Shown in pieces: positions 62,291 to 64,000 of a DNA stretch of 64,000 nt. The translations under genes and the position numbers were made by a program. Below the pieces are notes generated by a model, which saw nothing but the letters and a program-made list of their open reading frames with translations, made no database searches and was not told the origin of the DNA. Origin of the DNA: Stappia sp. MMSF_3263 (GTDB lineage Bacteria; Pseudomonadota; Alphaproteobacteria; Rhizobiales; Stappiaceae); the NCBI RefSeq assembly GCF_030733745.1, contig NZ_JASHIK010000007.1:124001-188000 (forward strand), in the 5' to 3' direction. Position 1 is the first letter of the stretch; every line of letters begins with the position of its first letter.

Positions 62291-63358
62291 ATGAGCGAAC
62301 CCTTTTTCTTTGAGCCGTTCGCGCCAACGGGCGTTTCAGACATCGCGGACTGGGTCGGCGGCGAACTGCCGCGCGGCGAGAGCGATGTCAGGATTACCGC
62401 CGTGGGACCGCTCGAGGATTCGGCCGCCGGCCAGTTGGTGTTCTTCGACAATCCGAAATATATCCCCATGCTCGAGACCACCCGGGCCGCGGCCTGCCTG
62501 GTGGCGCGCAAACATGCGGACAAGGTGCCGGACGGCGTCGTTCCCATCGTCGTGGAGCAGCCCTACAAGGCCTGGGGCCAGGTGCTGGCGCGGCTCTATC
62601 CCGATTCCATGCGCCCCACTTCACTGGACGGATCGCGGGGTGTCTCCCCGCATGCGCGGATCGATCCGGCGGCACGGATCGAGGACGGCGTGATCGTCGA
62701 GGCCGGCGCGGTCGTCGGCCCGGAGGCGGAGATCGGCGCGGGCTCGCGCGTTCACGCCAATGCGGTGATCGGCACGGGCGTTCGCATCGGCCGTGACTGC
62801 TCGATCGGCGCGAATGCCGTTCTTCAGCACACGCTGGTGGGTGACCGGGTAATCCTTCATTCCGGCGTTTGCAGCGGCCAGGACGGGTTCGGCTTTGCCA
62901 TGGGACCGGGCGGGCACAGGAAGGTTCCCCAGATCGGCCGTGTGATCATCCAGAACGATGTGGAGATCGGCGCCAATACGACCATCGACCGCGGCGCGAA
63001 CCGGGATACAGTGATCGGCGAGGGTACCAAGATCGACAACCAGGTGCAGATCGGCCACAACGTGGTGATCGGCCGGCATTGCGTCCTGGTTTCTCAGGTC
63101 GGCATTTCCGGCAGCGCGACGCTGGAGGACTATGTTGCCATTGGCGGCCAGTCGGGTGTGCGCGGTCATGTCACCATCGGCATGGGTGCCCAGATTGCCG
63201 CGGTCAGCGTGGTCGAGGCCGATGTGCCCGCCGGTGCCCGCTATGGCGGCGTGCCGGCAAAGCCGGTGAAGGTGTGGTTCCGCGAGGTGATGACCCTTGC
63301 GAAACTTGCCGAACGCGGCCTCGGGCAAGGCACGCCGAAGGCGCGCGACAAGGATTGA
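62291..63358 (+). CDS. lpxD: UDP-3-O-acylglucosamine N-acyltransferase
   Basis: Third step of lipid A synthesis: adds a hydroxyacyl chain to the 2-amino group of UDP-3-acylglucosamine from acyl-ACP. 355 residues. An N-terminal uridine-binding domain is followed by a left-handed beta-helix of hexapeptide repeats (for example [20 protein letters not shown]). [20 protein letters not shown] and [20 protein letters not shown] carry conserved His residues, including the catalytic one. A short C-terminal helix follows. GGGAAGACG precedes the ATG. Confidence 0.97.
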   Translation: MSEPFFFEPFAPTGVSDIADWVGGELPRGESDVRITAVGPLEDSAAGQLVFFDNPKYIPMLETTRAAACLVARKHADKVPDGVVPIVVEQPYKAWGQVLARLYPDSMRPTSLDGSRGVSPHARIDPAARIEDGVIVEAGAVVGPEAEIGAGSRVHANAVIGTGVRIGRDCSIGANAVLQHTLVGDRVILHSGVCSGQDGFGFAMGPGGHRKVPQIGRVIIQNDVEIGANTTIDRGANRDTVIGEGTKIDNQVQIGHNVVIGRHCVLVSQVGISGSATLEDYVAIGGQSGVRGHVTIGMGAQIAAVSVVEADVPAGARYGGVPAKPVKVWFREVMTLAKLAERGLGQGTPKARDKD

Positions 63359-63391
63359 ACTCGGGCTGGTCTGAGCGTTGGGGAAATGGAT

Positions 63392-63856
<465 letters not shown>

Positions 63857-63867
63857 GACGAGGCGGA

Positions 63868-64000
63868 ATGACGTCCGGAATTCATCCAACTGCCATTGTC
63901 GAGGATGGCGCACAGATCGGCAGCGACGTCCGGATCGGACCGTTCTGCCATGTCGGACCGGACGTCGTGCTCGGTGACGGCGTCGAGCTGAAGTCGCATG
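63868..64000 (+). CDS. lpxA: UDP-N-acetylglucosamine acyltransferase LpxA (3'-truncated)
   Basis: First enzyme of lipid A synthesis. Only about 44 codons are visible before the window ends. They already show hexapeptide repeats: [20 protein letters not shown] then [20 protein letters not shown], the LpxA N-terminus. GAGGCGGA stands directly before the ATG. The gene begins 11 bases after fabZ. Confidence 0.93.
   Translation, partial: MTSGIHPTAIVEDGAQIGSDVRIGPFCHVGPDVVLGDGVELKSH

Overview
The window reads as a contiguous, GC-rich (roughly 64 percent by eye) stretch of chromosome from an alphaproteobacterium. Gene content and order point to the Hyphomicrobiales (Rhizobiales), possibly near the Stappiaceae; the family-level placement is inference. 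Almost everything is core chromosome. I see no insertion sequence, prophage, CRISPR array or plasmid gene. Both ends cut genes: tatC at the left and lpxA at the right.

Layout. 1-4938: end of tatC, then serS, surE, pcm and an NlpD-like LysM/M23 lipoprotein. 5157-5351: two identical tRNA-Asp genes behind a clear promoter. 5504-6322: a class D (OXA-type) beta-lactamase. 6568-22879: the complete 14-gene nuoA-N operon for respiratory complex I, carrying three extra in-operon genes: a GFA-family zinc protein between nuoC and nuoD, a pentapeptide-repeat protein between nuoF and nuoG, and a 78-residue membrane protein between nuoH and nuoI. 22942-26371: birA, rnj (RNase J), mce and a DUF1467 membrane protein. 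26447-34101: a small minus-strand orphan, a PIMT-like methyltransferase, tolC, popZ, valS and a DUF2155 exported protein. 34120-36168 (minus strand): an alpha/beta hydrolase and a DUF815 ATPase. 36426-40783: yajC-secD-secF followed by bacterial homologues of the mitochondrial complex I assembly factors NDUFAF3 and NDUFAF6. Then trmFO (minus strand), a Cys/His/Asp lipoprotein, proS, lolC-lolD, a 38-codon membrane ORF, and dnaE. 52078-64000: rpsB-tsf-pyrH-frr-uppS-cdsA-dxr-rseP-bamA-lpxD-fabZ-lpxA, the usual translation and envelope-biogenesis string.

How the genes work together. Energy conservation (complex I plus two assembly-factor homologues), protein export and envelope assembly (Tat, SecDF-YajC, LolCD, BamA, RseP, LpxD/LpxA, TolC), aminoacylation (SerRS, ValRS, ProRS) and replication or cell polarity (DnaE, PopZ) dominate.

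Most interesting unannotated signals. (i) At 47638-47818 a sequence matching the alphaproteobacterial LexA box (GAAC-N7-GAAC) lies inside the spacer of a putative promoter that drives a 38-residue single-pass membrane protein with a strong ribosome binding site. This is a candidate SOS-induced small membrane protein, the same arrangement as the Caulobacter division inhibitor SidA. (ii) At 43146-43342 a minus-strand promoter and a perfect 12-bp hairpin terminator delimit a candidate small RNA of about 195 nt in an AT-richer gap before proS. Both are hypotheses from sequence only.
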